From Antedon bifida (taxonomy: Eukaryota; Echinodermata; Crinoidea; Comatulida; Antedonidae): DNA of 64,000 bases. The position numbers were made by a program, and so were the translations under genes. The notes beneath the pieces were generated by a model. The model saw only the letters and a list, made by a program, of their open reading frames with translations, had not been told where the DNA came from and made no database searches. Shown one piece after another: positions 1-18,170 of the stretch; within the stretch, counting starts at the first letter, position 1; each line of letters begins with the position of its first letter. The stretch lies in assembly GCA_963402885.1 (NCBI GenBank), contig OY727096.1:19077820-19141819 (forward strand), written 5' to 3'.

Positions 1-171
1 TTGGGTTTGTCCCTGGTAGTTGTTTTGTTTTAGTTGAAACTGCCAAGTGGTCAATTCTTTCCAGGGAAGTTCCCTAACTTTTTTCCCTGCACTTTTGATT
101 TGCCACGTCTCAATTGCCACAAGTTTAATATGTAATCTTTTATAAATATAGTTATTCAATTTCTTTGACAG

Positions 172-5173
<5,002 letters not shown>

Positions 5174-5636
5174 AGTTATACAAATCATGAAATGAGCATG
5201 CACTGTTCTATTCATTATCAGGACTATTTGGTAATTTTAACAGACAACAAATAGAGAGCTCTGTTTCTTCAAAACCTATGTTTTGGCATTGTATATACTG
5301 TATGTAAATGATAGATATTTAATATAATAATAGTACTACTGAAGAATATACCTTTTGTTGTTCCCTGTCTTAAGCGCAATGCAAGTCAATTGACCAATCA
5401 CAACTTTTGCTTGTCATTGGTCAACTCCCTTGCGTGGTGTTTACGTCGTTACACATGGATAGTTACAGAAGACACAAGCATATTAAGATAAGAATAATAT
5501 GTCTGTGTTTTGGTGTACAATATGTATGACACAAAAAATATACAGTAATATCAATATATGTTATGTGTTCAAACAATTATGTGATTTGTAAGCCCTTTGG
5601 GCACAACAATTTGAAAAACGGTGCATTAGTGTATGC

Positions 5637-5642
5637 AATAAA
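5637..5642 (+). other. Likely WDR13 polyadenylation signal
   Basis: AATAAA lies 464 bases after the WDR13 stop codon and is the first canonical hexamer of that 3' flank that I noticed. No transcript data; position and motif only. Confidence 0.4.
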
Positions 5643-5888
5643 AAAGACGACAAACTTGATTTTCTGTGTTCATTTATTTCCTATGAATATATAGATTAAT
5701 TTCACTATTGCATCAATACCATTTTTTTATTACAATATTTGATAATTTAACACATCAAATTTTATAAAAACATTCCAGGTTGTAAATTTTCACTTATACA
5801 ATATAGAGTATTTTTACTGAAAGCACTCATTATTAAATAATTTTTATTCTTATTAGTGTCCTCAATACTGTGTATATATAAACACTGA

Positions 5889-6034
5889 TTAAAGCCTTGT
5901 ATACACTATCAAACTTTATGTGACAAAAAAATGTGATATGCCCATATATGGACATGATGATGTCATATCACTACCATATTTGGGCACATGAAACTTTTTT
6001 GTCAAACTAGTTAAATAGTGTAGAAAGAGCTTTT
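5889..6034. repeat. Short inverted-repeat element, family M1
   Basis: Copy of the window's commonest repeat. It has TIRs of the type AGCTCTGTCTACACTAT, an inner TTTGTCA, then CCATATATGGGCA and TATGGTAGTGATATG motifs. Here it runs in the opposite sense to the 10806 copy, with slightly eroded ends. Confidence 0.8.
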
Positions 6035-6274
6035 AATGCATACTAGTGCTGTATGCTACTTTAAAATAATAGTGATCTTATATTTTTAAAACTAAAACGT
6101 CTATTATTGTAGTAGCATAACTGTATAAATGTGTCCATATTGAGAAAAGTACTAGTTTTTAGCAGCAAGATTACAACACAAACTGTTAATTTCACACCTG
6201 GTAAAACTATGTAGACATTGTACAGAATCAAAGAGAAAATACCAGTGTACATTATTAGAATTCATTAAATGTGC

Positions 6275-6381
6275 CTAATATGGAAGTGATATGCCCAAAT
6301 ATGGTAGTGATATGACATGTCCATATATGGGTACATCACATTTTGTTTTCAAATAAAGTTTGATAGTGTAGACAGAGCTTA
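6275..6381. repeat. Family M1 element, left end missing
   Basis: Starts inside the element at a TGGAAGTGATATG motif and ends with TGATAGTGTAGACAGAGCTT. It lies 240 bases from the previous copy and in the opposite orientation. Confidence 0.75.
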
Positions 6382-8559
6382 AGGATAAGGCCATTCAAAA
6401 AAGTCATTGCTCTGATTTTAGCAGTGTGGAGTACGATACACGTGCACGTCCTGCATTCACCAGCCTTGCGTGGCACAAAATTCTAAACATTTTTACAAAA
6501 AGCTGCCATGTAACAATTCAATAGTATCAGTTTTAAGTAGAACCTTTACCGTGCAATTAACTAGGTTTTAAGTGGTGTAAACAAATCATGAAAGTATGGA
6601 CTTAAAGTAGCCTGTTCCTCATCAAAACTAGTAACAATGAACACATTGCACATTCCTGCCAACAGTTTCAGAGAAGTCAAATTATCACTTAAAGAAATAA
6701 TATAGTAATGAGGTAGTAGTAGCCCTAGAGGCATAGTAAGACACTATATAATCAAGAACAGCCAAATAATTAATGAAATGTCAATACAGAAAACCAGAAT
6801 TTTATTACTACTGAGTCAACCATTCCCAACCATTGATTGATTGAACATATAGAAGGCTTCAAACCAGACCAACTTCAGAGGGCTCAATTCCAGTAACTTA
6901 CAGTATTGTTTTCCTCATTACTTTATGAACAAAATTTGGCAAATTGAATATCGGGGGACTTATAAAGCATGGGCAAACAATAGAAGGCGCTTTACTTTTA
7001 CAAATTCATCCAAACATAGAGGTCGCTATTAAATTTAACCAAAATGGATAGTAGAGTCTATTGGTAAATTTCTGCAATATCATGTCTTTTTATATCCAAA
7101 ATAATCATGAGAAATTGCACTGGGAAATCACATGAAATATGGGGAGCTATCGAGAGACTCGAGAGGTCTAATATTGAATGTTTAAAATACAATATTTCAT
7201 TCAAATGTATATAGATTTTTGTGGATATATAGTGCTACCAAAACACACAGAAAAATAAAACAGAAAGAATATTCCAACACAGACACACCTATATATTAAA
7301 AAACCAGTACATTTATAATACAAATTAAAACCAATTATAACCCAATATATACATTTCATTTCTCTTCTAAAAGAAGTTGGCAAAATCACAGAAAAATCCT
7401 ATACGAAGACACATTGAATAAACGGTATAAAAACGAGCACATTAATACTTAAAGCCATCTGTGTAGTATTATCTCATTCTTTGGTGCAATTGGGTGAAAT
7501 CAGGATCTAAATGTGGTGTTTGGCTGTCCAAACATGGGAATATTGCTACCCTAAAGTGTGTTTACACACAGAAGAATTTGGTGGGTCATAGTTCATCTAT
7601 CTATATTACTGACACTTAGAATGTGAAAAGAACTGTTCTATCAATAATATCTAACAACACAAAAACAGTTCTATAAAAACATGTCCTTTTGCCAATCAAC
7701 AAACTACCAACTGGACTATGCACATATTAAAATATTCTAATCAAAACACTATATAAATGTATTCTATGGATGGAATCTTTACAAGGTTTTAAGCTACCTA
7801 TCAGCTATCAAAAATCCAAGGTTTCTTTTTCAATATTACAGTAGTACTTATATTCATTAAAAATGTTATATTTATTTCTAAACAGACAATTACTTTTGTA
7901 GTACAAATAAGAGGATTAAAATTAGAAATTGTGGGTCAGTGGGCTAGCAATATATTGGACTAGCAGCATTTTTGCTAGTAGTGTAAAATCTACAGATGAA
8001 TATCCCAGTGTATCTATAAGACATACAGTGCCCTAATTACCTAGACATTTTGGGCTAGCAATATTTTGGGCTAGCAAGAACATTTGGCTAGTTTAAATTC
8101 TACAGATAAGTATGCCAATGACCTATTGAGACAAATATGTGCCATAATTACCTATTAATTTACCAGTTAATTAATTCTTCTTAGATTGTTTAATTATATT
8201 TGTAAAAAAGTGCTTTGTTGGCTAGAAATTTAAACCAAACAAGCTTTGTGAACTATAGGAAAAAATCCAAAAATTGAGCCACCACCATTAAAAAAGAAAA
8301 AATACAACCCATTAATTTAGAAACCATGATTTCAAATCTTCATATTTTTCTCAAAATTAAATTTTAGCCTAAAATATTATTATCCAGTAACTGAAAATAA
8401 CAGTAAAAATTGAACAATTAAATATATTATACATACTTTAAATTGTATCATAATCTCTGTGTAGTAGACATATCAAACAACAAACAAAAGATCTCACAAA
8501 AAATGGTTACTGGAGTGATTTTTGTAACAAAACTAGAAAGGTATCCGTTCATTGATTTT

Positions 8560-11500
8560 TCAGATCAAATCAGTTGAGACTGTGAAGAAATAAGAAATAG
8601 ATTAATAAAAGTATTATCATAAAGACAATTAGTATGGAGACAGATTAATTTGTAGTACTAGTAGTATATACCCTCCTTTGGAACAACCTTATTCAGAAGA
8701 ACACCCCTATTGTTAACAGTACAGTGCCACTGTGTAGCTCTGGTATGATTACTTACCATTGTTACCATTTTGAGCACCATCAGTTTCTTCACTTCCATTA
8801 GTTTTGACCTCCACCCAGCTGCCAACATCCTCTTGTTTCATATTATCCACTTTTTCAGCAAGACTCTTACTTTCCATTGGGTTTTCTACATCTATTAAAC
8901 TTTCCACTTCAACCAGACTTTCTACTTCTACTGGATTATCCTCTATTAGGTTCTCCACTTCCACCAGATTCCCTGATGGAAAAGATCCTTCTTGAACCTG
9001 TAACTCTGTAGCCTCCATCTTCTCTGGAGGCTCTGTGAAGCACTCTTTACTTGATTCTTCCATCAAAGATGGTACACTGACCAAAGAATCAGTCATGGCA
9101 GAATCAGCACTCACTGGAAACTCTGTAATATTATCTCCATTAGAATCTTTGACAGAAGAATTTACAATGGTGTTTCCATCAGAAGTGGAAACATCTAGTG
9201 GTGAGGTTGGATCAATCTGGAAGTTGTAGACAGAAGGTTCGTCATCAAACTGCACAGTCTTAAAAGCACCATCTTCTAATTGCTATGGAATAAATAAATA
9301 ATAAATCTATATTTTTTTTCATGAAATAGGTAAATGTTTCACATTGGTACATTTTAAGTAAAGACTCATAAATGCTTTATTTTTAGGAATTTATTTTATA
9401 TAGGGATGGTTGACTGAATAATGTAAAATTTTCTATCAGCGCCTCGTTGTGCGTGCCGATAAGACATCAGAATCAAAGAGAATGGTCTATCTTGCAGATA
9501 AAAAACAAGGCATTAGATGTGCAGTTGGCCTTGCCAATAGGAGTTTCATGCATAGTCGACTGTGCCGATAGCCACACCTATAGAAAACTTTAGCCTCATC
9601 CTTATTTTTACAATGTATAAGAACTGGACTGAAAATTATCATAAAAAAGGAAATTGAAAAGAAAGAAACCTGCCACCTGGGAATATCAACATGCACATTG
9701 CATAGTGGAGCACTGACAATGGTATTAACTAAAAAGTGCTACAGTATATTCTAACGATTGTAATTAGCTATACTCTCAAGTTAAAACTAAACAGACTTAA
9801 AATGATATGGTTTCCACACAACAGGCTGCTAAATTTAAATATTGATTAAAATTTAGCATAGTTGAAACTTACTTAAAGTACTCTAAGATTCTGGTATACT
9901 AATACGCATATAACAGGAGGTCTGTCCACAGAGTGGCCAATCACTCAATCCACATCAGTGTAATGGAAATGTCTCGATGATTAACTATTTGCTGACTTTG
10001 ATACTGTTTGTTATATACTAAAATGCCATACATTGTCATGCAGCTGTTAAGTTTCTTATTATAATATTATTATAGAATGTTAAGATGACATACCAGTAAA
10101 GATATCAATAATATAATTATGAATGTTACAATATTTTAGTATGCAATAAAAAAAATAAAAATCCGGGGGTCAGGGAGGGGTGCTGACTAAAAAAAAACAA
10201 ACACTACTTTTATTATGAATATCAACCATTATTATCATCAGAAAATAGAACGGCAAGCAATTTAATATACTTCCAAAGCACTTTACACAATTAAATCTTT
10301 CAAAGTACAGATAGATTTTCTATGGAATAACACTAAAGCCAGGATATACACTATTTCTAGTAACTAAAAAAAAACATGCGATAGTGTTCTTATATTGTAC
10401 TTATTAATATGTAAAATAGTGTTATAGTAATAAATTATATATAATTATATAGTAATTTGTTAATTGCTAATACTTAAGTACATGCTAAGCTTATATATTA
10501 GATTCTAGATATATCATCATTATATAACACTGTACAAACAATGGGCAAAAAAGCACAATCAAATTTACTGTATATAAAATAATCTATTAAATGTAATTAT
10601 ATAAAGCTTCATTAAATTGTTATGTTAATAGTCTTGTAGTCTATAAAAAGAATAAAACAAAATATATTTATTAGATTTATGTATAAGATATTGAATAAGA
10701 TATACTTTGCAATGTAACATGCTTCAATTTTTATTACTAAACTAATGGTAACAAGGATTTAGGAAAGTTGGAAATCATTAGCCCAGGATATGAAAGTTTG
10801 TATTGTAAAGCTCTGTCTACACTATGAAACTAGTTTGACAAAAAAAAGTGCCCAAATATGGTATTGATATGCCCAAATATGGTAGTGATATGGCATCATC
10901 ATGTCCATATATGGGCATATCACATTGTTTTGTCACATAAAGTTTGATAGTGTAGACAGAGCTTTACAATACAAACACAAGATTTCTAACTAATAAAAAA
11001 AAAACTTGACTGAGAAAGGAGATTACTATGACTTGAAAAATTCTGATAAAAGGACCATTAGGTAAATCAATTAAAAAATAATTGTAATTGATTTAAGTTT
11101 GCATCAAAAGTAACAATACTCTGTCATACCAAAGTAAGAATTAAAGTATCATAGCATAGGAAAAATCATTTTAAAAGGGTTAACTTAAAAAGAGTATCTA
11201 TGGGAATAGAACCAAGCACCTTAACCGAGGAGGAAGCAACCAAGTAAACAGGCACAGAAAGCATGCCACGGTGTCCTAAAAGCCTGCAGTAAAAAACAAA
11301 ATATAAAGTATGCATTGTAGCATGGACAAATAATATTATTTTCCATAAGTGTTAATTGTGATGTTATATTGTTAGTCTACATACCTCAGTGTCAAAGGAA
11401 TCATCAAGATAAACTAGGCAATAATCCTTTGAGTCAAATTACAGGGAGAGTAAAAAATGAGGAGAACATGAAAGAATTATAGTAGAGCGTATTTGTTAAT

Positions 11501-14500
11501 AAATTATGTGATTTTAAATAAAGAAGAATAAGAAAATAAGGAAACTCCTATTAAATATTTGTTAATAAAGGGAAGGTGTACTGTAATTTAATGGACTACA
11601 AAAATGGTTAGCATAAAATCTAGGTTATATTCAATGACAGTTATATTAACCATAGGGTAATTTATTCAACATAGCATTATAAATATGGGTATTTCTTTGC
11701 TTTTAAGAGTTGACTTGGCAAAAAAATGTATTTTTATGAGTGGCCCCTGTGCCTGTATTGTTTCTAAGGTCTGGCTACACCATTGCTAATAATATAGGCT
11801 ATAGGCTCAGACCAAAGTCTGAACATAAACCAATGAAATAAATTCTACATGATATTTTAATCTCTTAAAGAGATTCTTTAAAATCCCCTTACCAAACTTG
11901 TTGGCAGATGTTTTTATAACAATGATGTTACAGTAAATCTCCTGAGAGTTATAAAAATACTTAGAAATATTTAGGTTGACATTGTGAGAGCTGGTTCTAC
12001 TGCAAATTCAATGTGTTGGTATTATACACGCCATGCAATAGTATAGCTTTAATAAGCTTCTTAAACACATACAAATTGTGTAAACAAACTACAGTATACT
12101 CCTCCTTGAAGATTCCTATTCATGGTACACTTCTATTAAGTGAGACAATATATGTTTAACATTAAGAGCAACCTGTAGGAATGAGCCTACAGTATATTAA
12201 TATAAAAGAGGAAACTTCATTAAGGTGTCCCCTTAATAAGAGTTCTACTGTATCTAAATTGTATGAACAAATGCTTACTAAAAATCACGGCAAATAGTGA
12301 GAAAATCAGTTTTGGATTAGTCACACATGAATGAAGAATTACAAGACTATCACCTTTTTTAAAAGATTATAGCATAAACATACATTCAACAGCAATCAGA
12401 CCTACCTTAGAGTTTGATTGTCGTAAAGAGCTCTTTCTCGGCCTGGCACCAAGTACAAGAGCTTCTGATGTATCATTCTGTAACAACCTCTCATTCTCCT
12501 CAGCTTCATTCTCTTCTTTGCCATTAACTTCTGTAACATTATGTGAAGTGTCATCAGTAATGGAAATGTTTAACACTTCAGATACAGCTGGTGAGAGTAT
12601 GCCATTTGCTGGTGAAGTTGTATGACCCGATGGTGACATGGCATCAGCTTCTGAAGATTTTCCATTAAAGGTCATCTCTAGTGTATCAAAGGAAGTTAAG
12701 TTTGATGGTGAAAAGTTGTTAAGCTGCTTAATTGCGCCCAGAGCACCAATATGTACATCGGATTGTGGAAGTTCATCCTCCTCACTAGTCGTTGAGTCTA
12801 GTGTCTTCAAGCCATGTGTCAAGACCTGAGCTGCATCATTACTCTGCAGGTTGCCATACTCTGGCACATTACTCAGGTAGCTTTCCTCAATTGGGGTGTT
12901 AGGAGGTGTTTTTAAGAGATCTGCTGGAGTTTGGACTTCACTGGGATTGATAGTTAAATGTATATTATTCTGTGATCTGTTTGGATTCTGTAATATACAA
13001 GGATCCACCAGTTCATTTTGGACTACAACTGAGGAAGTCATTGGATTAGCAATACCAGCTGCTGAAGGCGGAATTATTGGTACATGATGTTCAACCACAA
13101 CTTGGGAAGACATCGGAAGATTAGATGCAATACCGCCATTTAAATTTACATCTGAGATGGTAGCAGGTCTTTCTGAATCTTGCAGGTTCAGACGAGGTGA
13201 GTCCTTGGAGATAAAATTGGAATGCTTGAGGGAGTTCCACTTTTCTTGGAACTCTTCACGATCACTTTTGTCCTTATGAGATTTAAGATGATTCAGCAAT
13301 TCTAAGATGTGTTGCATTGTGGGACGGTTTTCAAGAGGCTGCCAACAGAGCTGCATGATCTCCCACCTGAAGTAAAAGAAACACGCATAAGTTAAACCAG
13401 ATGCATCTTTATGGTTACTAGTGACCTTCATTTAACAGGCTGTGACTTTCCACAACCCTCATGGTCTGTAAAAATGTCTACACTATTAAACAAACAAAAT
13501 TGCAACAATATTCTTAAGTTCTGTCTACACTATTGAGTTATTTAGTGTGATGTGCCAAATATGGTAGTGATATGATGTCATCGTGTCCATGTATGGGCAC
13601 ATCACATTTTTTTCACATATAGTTTGATAGTGTAGACAGAGCTATATACTGGTTTATTGCTAAAAATATATCAAGCCAATCCTTACCATCTTCCAATATA
13701 TTTGACTTGCAGTTGTGGCATCTCTAGTTTGGATTGCTGATTAATGATAATTTGTCTCATGACTTCCTCATCATTACAGTTTATGTAAGGAAGAAGTGCC
13801 CCTGTTGACAGCTCCCAGAGGACAACACCAAATGACCTGGAAGACAAATCAACAACATTTAATACATATGAAAACTAAGACCCTTTTCCCACTAATAGAA
13901 ACTCTACAATGCAGCACCTCAGAACAAACATCTCTCTTGATGATCATCTTCTTCTATTAAATTGCCGCCTTCAACAAGCTGAAGATTTTGCAACTATGCA
14001 GAAGTTACCAGCAGTCATGAGCTTTCAGTTGTATGGAAATTTCATTTAAGATAAGATACATTATGTAAGCAGCTCACCAAACATTAGTATCTTTGGAAAT
14101 ACGCTTCGGTTTCACTACAGAATCTTTGACATCAAATCCATCTGGTGGCATCCATCGGATGGGTAACAGCTGGTTTACCGATGGTAACAGGTAATAATCT
14201 TCCTGCAATGAAACAATATAATCAGATTATAAATACTGTATCTGAAGTTTTGGTGCTAAATATATATATATCTTAGATCTGGCTCTTTCACACAAAAAAC
14301 CAATCACTGATACATCTTTGGTAGGCATGCCAATAAAACAAAAGTACTGAAGTGTTAAAGTATGAATTGATATGTTGGGATAAAAACTTGCACAATGATA
14401 GTTTACCTTACCTTGTATTTTTCTTGTGCAAGTCCATAATGACCTATCTTTATTGAATCTAAGCTTGACAGTAAGCAGTTTCTTGTAGCAAAATCCCTAA

Positions 14501-17500
14501 AACAAAAAAGTAGATTTTAGAAAAAGTAATGTTATAATGCTATGGTATAAAATTGTTGATAAGATTTTAACAAAAATAAAGTCTTACTTAAGTACAAAGC
14601 CAGCCTGATGCATCAATGTTAGGCCACTAGCCAGATCACAGGCCCATCTTAACTGAGTATCTCTCAGGGCTAGAGAATGTCTATCCTCCCTGTGTTTCAT
14701 CAGGTAGTCCTTAACATCACCCTACAAATTAAATATTAACATTTACTTAATAATATATATTTAATAAAATGACACATAATATATTTGTTGTTTTAATGGA
14801 CCATAAAATTAAGCAAAAGGCATCATAATATCATATATATCTTGCCTTTCTATAATACTTAGTTATCAGTTTTGTGTGTGTTCTATTTTACAATAGTAAT
14901 TGTAGTAGACTTCCTGCACTAACTACAATAGAATTACTGCAGCAAGTGCAATATAATTACTGCAGCAAGTACAATAGTATTACTGCAGCAAAGTGCAATA
15001 TAATTACTGTAGCAAGTGCAATATAATTAAATGCAGTATTTGTAAAAATACAGATCTATATAAATGAAAGAAAAAAATGAGTACTTACTAAAGGTGCATG
15101 CTCCATAATTAGTAGAAATGGTATAGAGTCAATGCACTGTCCGAGCAGGGTCAGCATGTTAGGGTGGCGCAATTCTCTGTTAGACGAGCCAGGCAGGCAA
15201 AAGATGCAGACGAGTATAAGAAATATTGAGCATACATTCAATAAAGGTAAATGCAAAACATAACAATGCAAAATAAAATCAACAGAACAAGAGATTTTTA
15301 AACATTTCCATATCGTATAGCGCAAGTTCTTTCAAGTGAGTGTAGCAACCTTGTTATGGCAGTAATATTTGAACAGTAATAATTTAAAATTGGTTAGTAT
15401 CAGTACTGTACTACTATACTCTCTATACTAATTATAATTGGGTCGAATTTAGAGAGTGGGCCAAATTGTGAGCATATTCAAGGGTGGGCCTATACATGGA
15501 TGAGTATGATAGTTTCATCGCAAGTTAGTTTCTTTTTAATTAATTACTAAGTATTGCGCTCTGTTTTTTGTAGGGCGCCATATAAAACCTGTATAGAATA
15601 GAAACTAGAACTTTTTAATTTTGTTTAGTATAAACTGACAGTTCATATTAAAACTAAACAGTTCATCTCAATGAAAGGCATAATATAAGAATTGCTGTTT
15701 ACTCAGTTCGATGCTCGCTATACAAATAATGTGTGTACAAATTAAGTGTGTGGAAATGTCATTAAGCTTTTGATACCATAATCCTGGTACTTATAGCATT
15801 ATATAAAAAAGTAATGATAATTCCAGACTATACTTGGTTTTTGCTCATACAAACCATGGAGGAATTCTCAAACTTTATGATCAGGCACAGTTTAATATAT
15901 AAATGAACATAATACATATTCATCATAAGGATTTAAGCATTTCACAGGCATAGGACTCGATTTAATTTCCCAGTGGGCTTCATTTCCCAAATTTTATTTC
16001 GCTACCTTAATATTAACATTACAAACAATACCATATTGGTTTTGTGATGTTAAATAAAGTGGATGGGGGGGAAGTGGTGGCATATTCCAGCCCCGATAAT
16101 TGTTTCCTGGACAGTATTAAATCGAGCCCTGTCAGGTAGTAGAGGATGCAAATATGATTGATGGTTGACAGTATCCATTAGTTTAGAATATGATGCCATT
16201 TAGAAAGGATTCATAACATAACATACAGTACAGTAACATTTGCCTTTTATTTTAAATGATACATATGCCCGAGTGTCAAATCATGACGAGTACGACTGTA
16301 TCTTGTCTGCTACGCCCCTACAACCACCTAGGTCATGGGACAACGAACCAACGATTCATATTTTAGAAACTGTAGACAGACCAGGAAGAAATTCCTTAAA
16401 TTTCCACTTACTGTATATATTCAAAAATGCAAAATTTACATAATATTATTCAACATTGTGTAAGCTCCATCCCTTCTACAACATACACATAAGGAACAAC
16501 AGTAATGAATGCAGAGAACGTTCATTCATTTAACATTGTGCAAAACCCTAGCATAAAAGGGTGGAGCTTACAAAATGTTTTATTTCATGGATCTGATATC
16601 TTACCTATGAGCCTGTACTTCTGCCAGAAATTGAACTTGTTCATCTCTTGAAGCCGTGTCCCTCAACTCCTTCACTACTACTTTACTTTTCTTGACACCG
16701 GCCTGTATTTTGCGTGCTTCTCCTAGTAAAACCTGGTACAAATCAATAACAAAAATTATAGCTTACCTGCAGGTAGATTACACAATTTTAAAGCAACTTA
16801 GAGCATTATAAAACTTGTATTTTGAACTTGAACTTTATTATCGCAATTCATTATATAAATTGAAGTTGAACATAGAATCTTCTATAAACAAAAAGTCACC
16901 ACCAGTAGTACTGAACCACAAACTACAAACCCACAGCCATTTTTATTTGAGTGTCATCTAGCAATTATCTCATGCAACTAAAATTAATATGCGATTGTAA
17001 AAGTATACATTCTTTTGTCCACTGCACTTTAGAAGTCTTTGAATTTTTAAATAACCAAAGCTGTAGTGAAAACAGACTAGGTAAAGATGCTTTAAATATA
17101 ATTATTAATATAAAATATGATGATCTGTCCTGGGTAATTGGGTGGGTGGTGAAAATTATTTCAGACTACCTCATGCTGGCTACGGCCCAGATAACTAAAA
17201 TTGTGTGATGTGTGATTTTGTGTTATTATATATTCTATAAAATGATTTACTTTTCCAAACCAGCCATTTCCCAATTCATCAACATAGCTAAGCTGTGTTC
17301 GTGAAAACTGCATTGATGGATCATTTAGTAGCTTGATGTTAGCATGCGCTAACGACTGCCCTGTCAAAACCGGCGCGAGACTAGATACGTGTTGATCCAG
17401 ACGTAGGTGGCTGATATCGGGCATTGGATCAACATTAGCTGGATCGTTGTATGGAGTGTTCTGCGATGGAGGTGTGAAGTCACCATAAAAGTTGTCATTG

Positions 17501-18170
17501 TTTTCACCTGGGCTTTCCTCCTGGTTGATAATTCCTTGTTCATCCTGCTTCTACAGGGAAAAAAACAATTTAGATTTATAATAAATTTCTTTTTAGAATT
17601 TGTTTTTTAAATAATAATTAAGCGCTACAAGCACAAGACATGAACTAGGTAGAAATTACGTTATTTCATATGCTCTGCGAAAGAGATGGGATTTCAGCAA
17701 CTGTTTGAAGATGTCAATAAAGTTGGCATTCTAGATTGATTGTGAAAGAGTATTGCAAAGGATGGACCTGGAGCTGTGCAAGACAATGACCAGTCAGCAA
17801 ATGTATGTCTGCCTGTTCTTGGTTGGAATAGTCGAGGCAAGGATATAGATGAATGATGAATATTTCTGCGAGTGTTTGATAAAGCAACATTAAAAAGTTT
17901 AAGACCAGTTTGGTCTAGTTTCATGCCCTTTAGATGATGGAATTTTGCTGTTGGTCCCTTTGCACACAAAAGTGAGTGCGAGTGTGCTATATAGATGCTA
18001 CTTTGTCAGATGGGTTAATTTTGCATTATGCTTCAGGGAGGGGTATTATTAGCATAAAATCTTACCGGAAACAGTCTTTGGAAACACTGTGCACATCCAA
18101 GCAGCACAACAGTCAGTATAACCAATGTTGCAAGGGCCAACACTATTGGAAGTTCAAAAAGGTCCTCCAT
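8560..18170 (-). CDS. LMTK: LMTK/AATK-family transmembrane kinase-like protein, probable pseudokinase
   Basis: Twelve coding exons on the minus strand: 18170-18066, 17550-17251, 16732-16605, 15176-15089, 14721-14588, 14496-14412, 14202-14078, 13836-13687, 13366-12406, 11426-11385, 9282-8757 and 8579-8560. They join in phase to 887 residues. Residues 1-7 are followed by a hydrophobic helix (about 8-29), a short acidic linker, and a kinase domain at about 128-400. That domain has a glycine loop GNGWFG, VVVK with Lys156, and RNC at 257-259. A Ser/Thr/Asp/Glu-rich tail of about 490 residues follows. Blocks such as VLLGEA, GDVKDYL, IKIG-YGL and EDYY place it with the lemur tyrosine kinases (AATK/LMTK1, LMTK2, LMTK3), which act in neuronal and endosomal signalling. 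Oddities: HRD is LKD (251-253), DFG is HYG (271-273) and APE is PPD (299-301), so phosphotransfer is doubtful. The tail is shorter than in vertebrate LMTKs. One exon codes 14 residues and the last only six plus stop. Confidence 0.9.
8668..8730. repeat. Fragment of a pogo-like MITE family
   Basis: Text of the type CCCTCCTTTGG ... ACACCCCTATT recurs with variation at about 12090-12255, 24735-24775, 45225-45295 and 61700-61770. It typically ends in TTCTACTGTA or its complement. I read these as degenerate copies of one short family with CAGTAGAAC termini. Edges here are approximate. Confidence 0.4.
10806..10967. repeat. Family M1 element, complete
   Basis: The clearest copy. It is bounded by TAAAGCTCTGTCTACACTAT and its near-exact complement ATAGTGTAGACAGAGCTTTA. 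The body contains two TATGGTA(G/T)TGATATG units and one CATATATGGGCATATCACAT. The palindromic TAAA/TTTA edges suggest a TA target duplication. It lies in the LMTK intron 9283-11384. Confidence 0.85.
12090..12255. repeat. Degenerate MITE with CAGTAGAAC-type end
   Basis: Lies in the 979-base LMTK intron between exons 10 and 9. The right end reads AAGAGTTCTACTGTA and the left ACTACAGTATACTCCTCC. The body contains TTAAGGTGTCCCCTTAATAA. The same end motif occurs at 45280-45294 and 61757-61770. Boundaries are soft. Confidence 0.4.
13513..13644. repeat. Family M1 element in an LMTK intron
   Basis: Sits between the exons ending at 13687 and 13366. The ends read AGTTCTGTCTACACTAT and GATAGTGTAGACAGAGCTA, and the body has the usual TATGGTAGTGATATG and CATGTATGGGCACATC. 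Confidence 0.8.
14905..15030. repeat. Short tandem array, unit about 23 bp
   Basis: About five imperfect copies of GCAAGTGCAATATAATTACT lie in the LMTK intron between 14722 and 15088. CTGCAG recurs at the junctions. Confidence 0.7.

Larger units (their letters stand above)
5174..8559. other. Spacer between convergent WDR13 and LMTK
   Basis: No coding exon recognised. It holds the presumed WDR13 3'UTR, two copies of the common short inverted-repeat family (5889-6034 and about 6275-6381), and AT-rich sequence. An inverted pair of CCAAT boxes around 5390-5430 (GACCAAT ... ATTGGTC) is visible but has no gene beside it. The 3'UTR of LMTK should enter from the right below 8560. Confidence 0.6.

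Noticed and set aside
5385-5435. Inverted CCAAT boxes as a promoter downstream of WDR13
   Set aside because: No coding exon or start follows on either strand nearby; left as a note in the spacer entry.
17694-17969. 91-residue minus frame in the LMTK intron between the first two coding exons
   Set aside because: The exons on both sides join in phase without it. It may be an old repeat, as the text resembles an LINE 3' region on the plus strand, but I could not place it.
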